From Sialis fuliginosa (taxonomy: Eukaryota > Arthropoda > Insecta > Megaloptera > Sialidae): 64,000 nucleotides of DNA. The notes beneath the pieces are model-generated. The model saw nothing but the letters and a program-made list of their open reading frames with translations, had not been told where the DNA came from and searched no databases. The stretch lies in NCBI GenBank assembly GCA_961205875.1, contig OY540811.1, forward strand, positions 17,787,248-17,851,247. Reading direction: 5' to 3'. A program made the position numbers and the translations under genes. This document shows positions 62,659 through 64,000 of the stretch, one piece after another. Position 1 is the stretch's first letter, and each line of letters begins with the position of its first letter.

Positions 62659-62945
62659 GTAGGAAATGCCAGTCTTGATGATGGGCCCAAGCTTGGCCCA
62701 ATATTGGGTTGTCAGTGTTGCTTTTTCGTTATTAGTCCCAATATAGGCCAACCTACAGATACCGACCTTCAGTCATCTATTCTTTACCCAATATTGGGCC
62801 AACTCTGGACCAGCCTTGGTACAACAAGTCTTAGTCGACAAGTCTAGGCCGAATCTTGAACGAAATTATCATTTGTATCTTGGCCCAGTGTTGACAAGCA
62901 TTGGCGTCAGCTTGGACTAACCTGACCCCTTTGTAGTTTCCTACA
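62659..62945. mobile_element. Short element with TGTAGGAAA inverted termini
   Basis: Begins TGTAGGAAATGCC and ends GTTTCCTACA. The 12-bp palindrome CCCAATATTGGG occurs twice inside (62697-62708 and 62787-62798), alongside many GGCCCA/TTGGCC words. It looks like a non-autonomous DNA transposon of unknown family. Confidence 0.7.
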
Positions 62946-64000
62946 AAGGTTTATTTCACAAAGAATACTAATTTAATAATATATTAAATCAAACAAAAAC
63001 ATAAAAATAATTTATTTTTAAAATTAACATTATTCATTATCATTTTTCTTTTCTATATCCCATTTAAAATATCTACACACGCATATGCACTATCGACGTA
63101 TGATTTTTATAATTCATACTTAATCATCGACATGCCATATTAATCATTATTTAAGTCCATTACAAAAGATATAAAATAATACGCTTTTTTGTAACCGTAT
63201 CATCTCCAAAAACACGTAACAGTGCAATCATACCTTAATTATGATTTTATAAATTGATTTTTAAATATTTACCTTGACGCACATTTCACTTGTTATAATT
63301 TAATTGTATAGTTATTAATCAATATGAACTGAAATTGATTACATTGTTAGGAAGGTAGAATTCGCTACATCGCCTACGGACGATTGATATTTTCCCGCTA
63401 TTTTGGCATTTGCAATATGTATAATTTTGTTTGAAACATTTAAAAATTATTTATAGATAGCTGCTACTTTATAATTTAAAATATGTATGTTACATATAAA
63501 TCAAATTATTAAAGCTATATTAATTGTAAATTATGTAGATGTACATGTATAACCAGTGTCTGATTATAATATATGTTACATTAATTATAAGTATATTATT
63601 GTTTTTGATTGCATTATAAATTATTTAATTGCTAAAATGTATATGTTAATTTCAAGAGAGTTTATTGTTAAAAATTCACAAGTGATTATAATTTTTTAAT
63701 TATTTTTAAAAACCGACCAATATTCATGATTTTTCACGTACTAATCCAATATTTTCTTCCAAACCAATTCCAATTTTTCTCTTTACATGCCTTATTTACT
63801 TTACATCACGTTAATGTTAAGGCAGTATTGCGGTGTGATGATTTAACATTTTCGATTTTTTTATACCTATTTTGAAAGTACAATATATTGAAAGTATACT
63901 GTGTGAAAATTGTAAACCGAAATTCAAAGTATTTACGAAGTTATAGCATATAGAAGAGAAGTGTTAGTATAATATCAGTTTCTAAATCTTTAAACGTGTT
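62946..64000. other. Gene-free AT-rich stretch
   Basis: No feature supported. Confidence 0.6.

Overview
The window is AT-rich insect nuclear DNA. It contains the cholinergic locus on the minus strand. The one complete protein gene is an intronless reading frame for the vesicular acetylcholine transporter (VAChT, 23075-24871, 598 aa). About 11 kb upstream of it on the same strand is a GC-rich exon (35652-35820, possibly from 35833). It ends at a strong splice donor and encodes a peptide matching the N-terminus of insect choline acetyltransferase (ChAT). This fits the arrangement known from Drosophila, where VAChT lies inside a ChAT intron and the two genes share upstream sequence. I found no further ChAT exon between 1 and 23000, so the rest of ChAT probably lies beyond position 1 and its intron is longer than 35 kb. 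The insect order is not resolved. VAChT closely resembles the fly protein, and the transposon tails and tRNA type are common to several insect orders.

The left part (7.9-15.1 kb) holds 17 full-length tRNA-Ala(AGC) genes plus three fragments, all on the minus strand. Eleven of them form two six-unit tandem arrays with an exact 161-bp period plus a degraded sixth member in one; the others are in looser groups. The two clusters are a segmental duplication that also copied a dead jockey-like LINE fragment. If ChAT continues past the left edge, these RNA polymerase III arrays sit inside a ChAT intron in the same orientation.

The middle (15.2-35.6 kb) is AT-rich intron-like DNA around VAChT, with several GC-richer pockets that may be regulatory. 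At 35.86-36.15 kb, just upstream of the ChAT exon, are a TATA-like box, two perfect cAMP-response elements and CCAAT motifs: a plausible promoter of the locus. The right part (36-64 kb) has no recognisable coding gene. One GC-rich pocket at 52.36-52.56 kb ends in a strong minus-strand splice donor and could be a further 5' exon.

Transposon relics fill much of the rest. They include four hAT-type miniature elements with 8-bp target duplications (three perfect, one 7 of 8), several foldback elements with long inverted repeats, three non-LTR retrotransposon tails, and dispersed repeat pairs. Most other open frames are short, AT-rich and unsupported.
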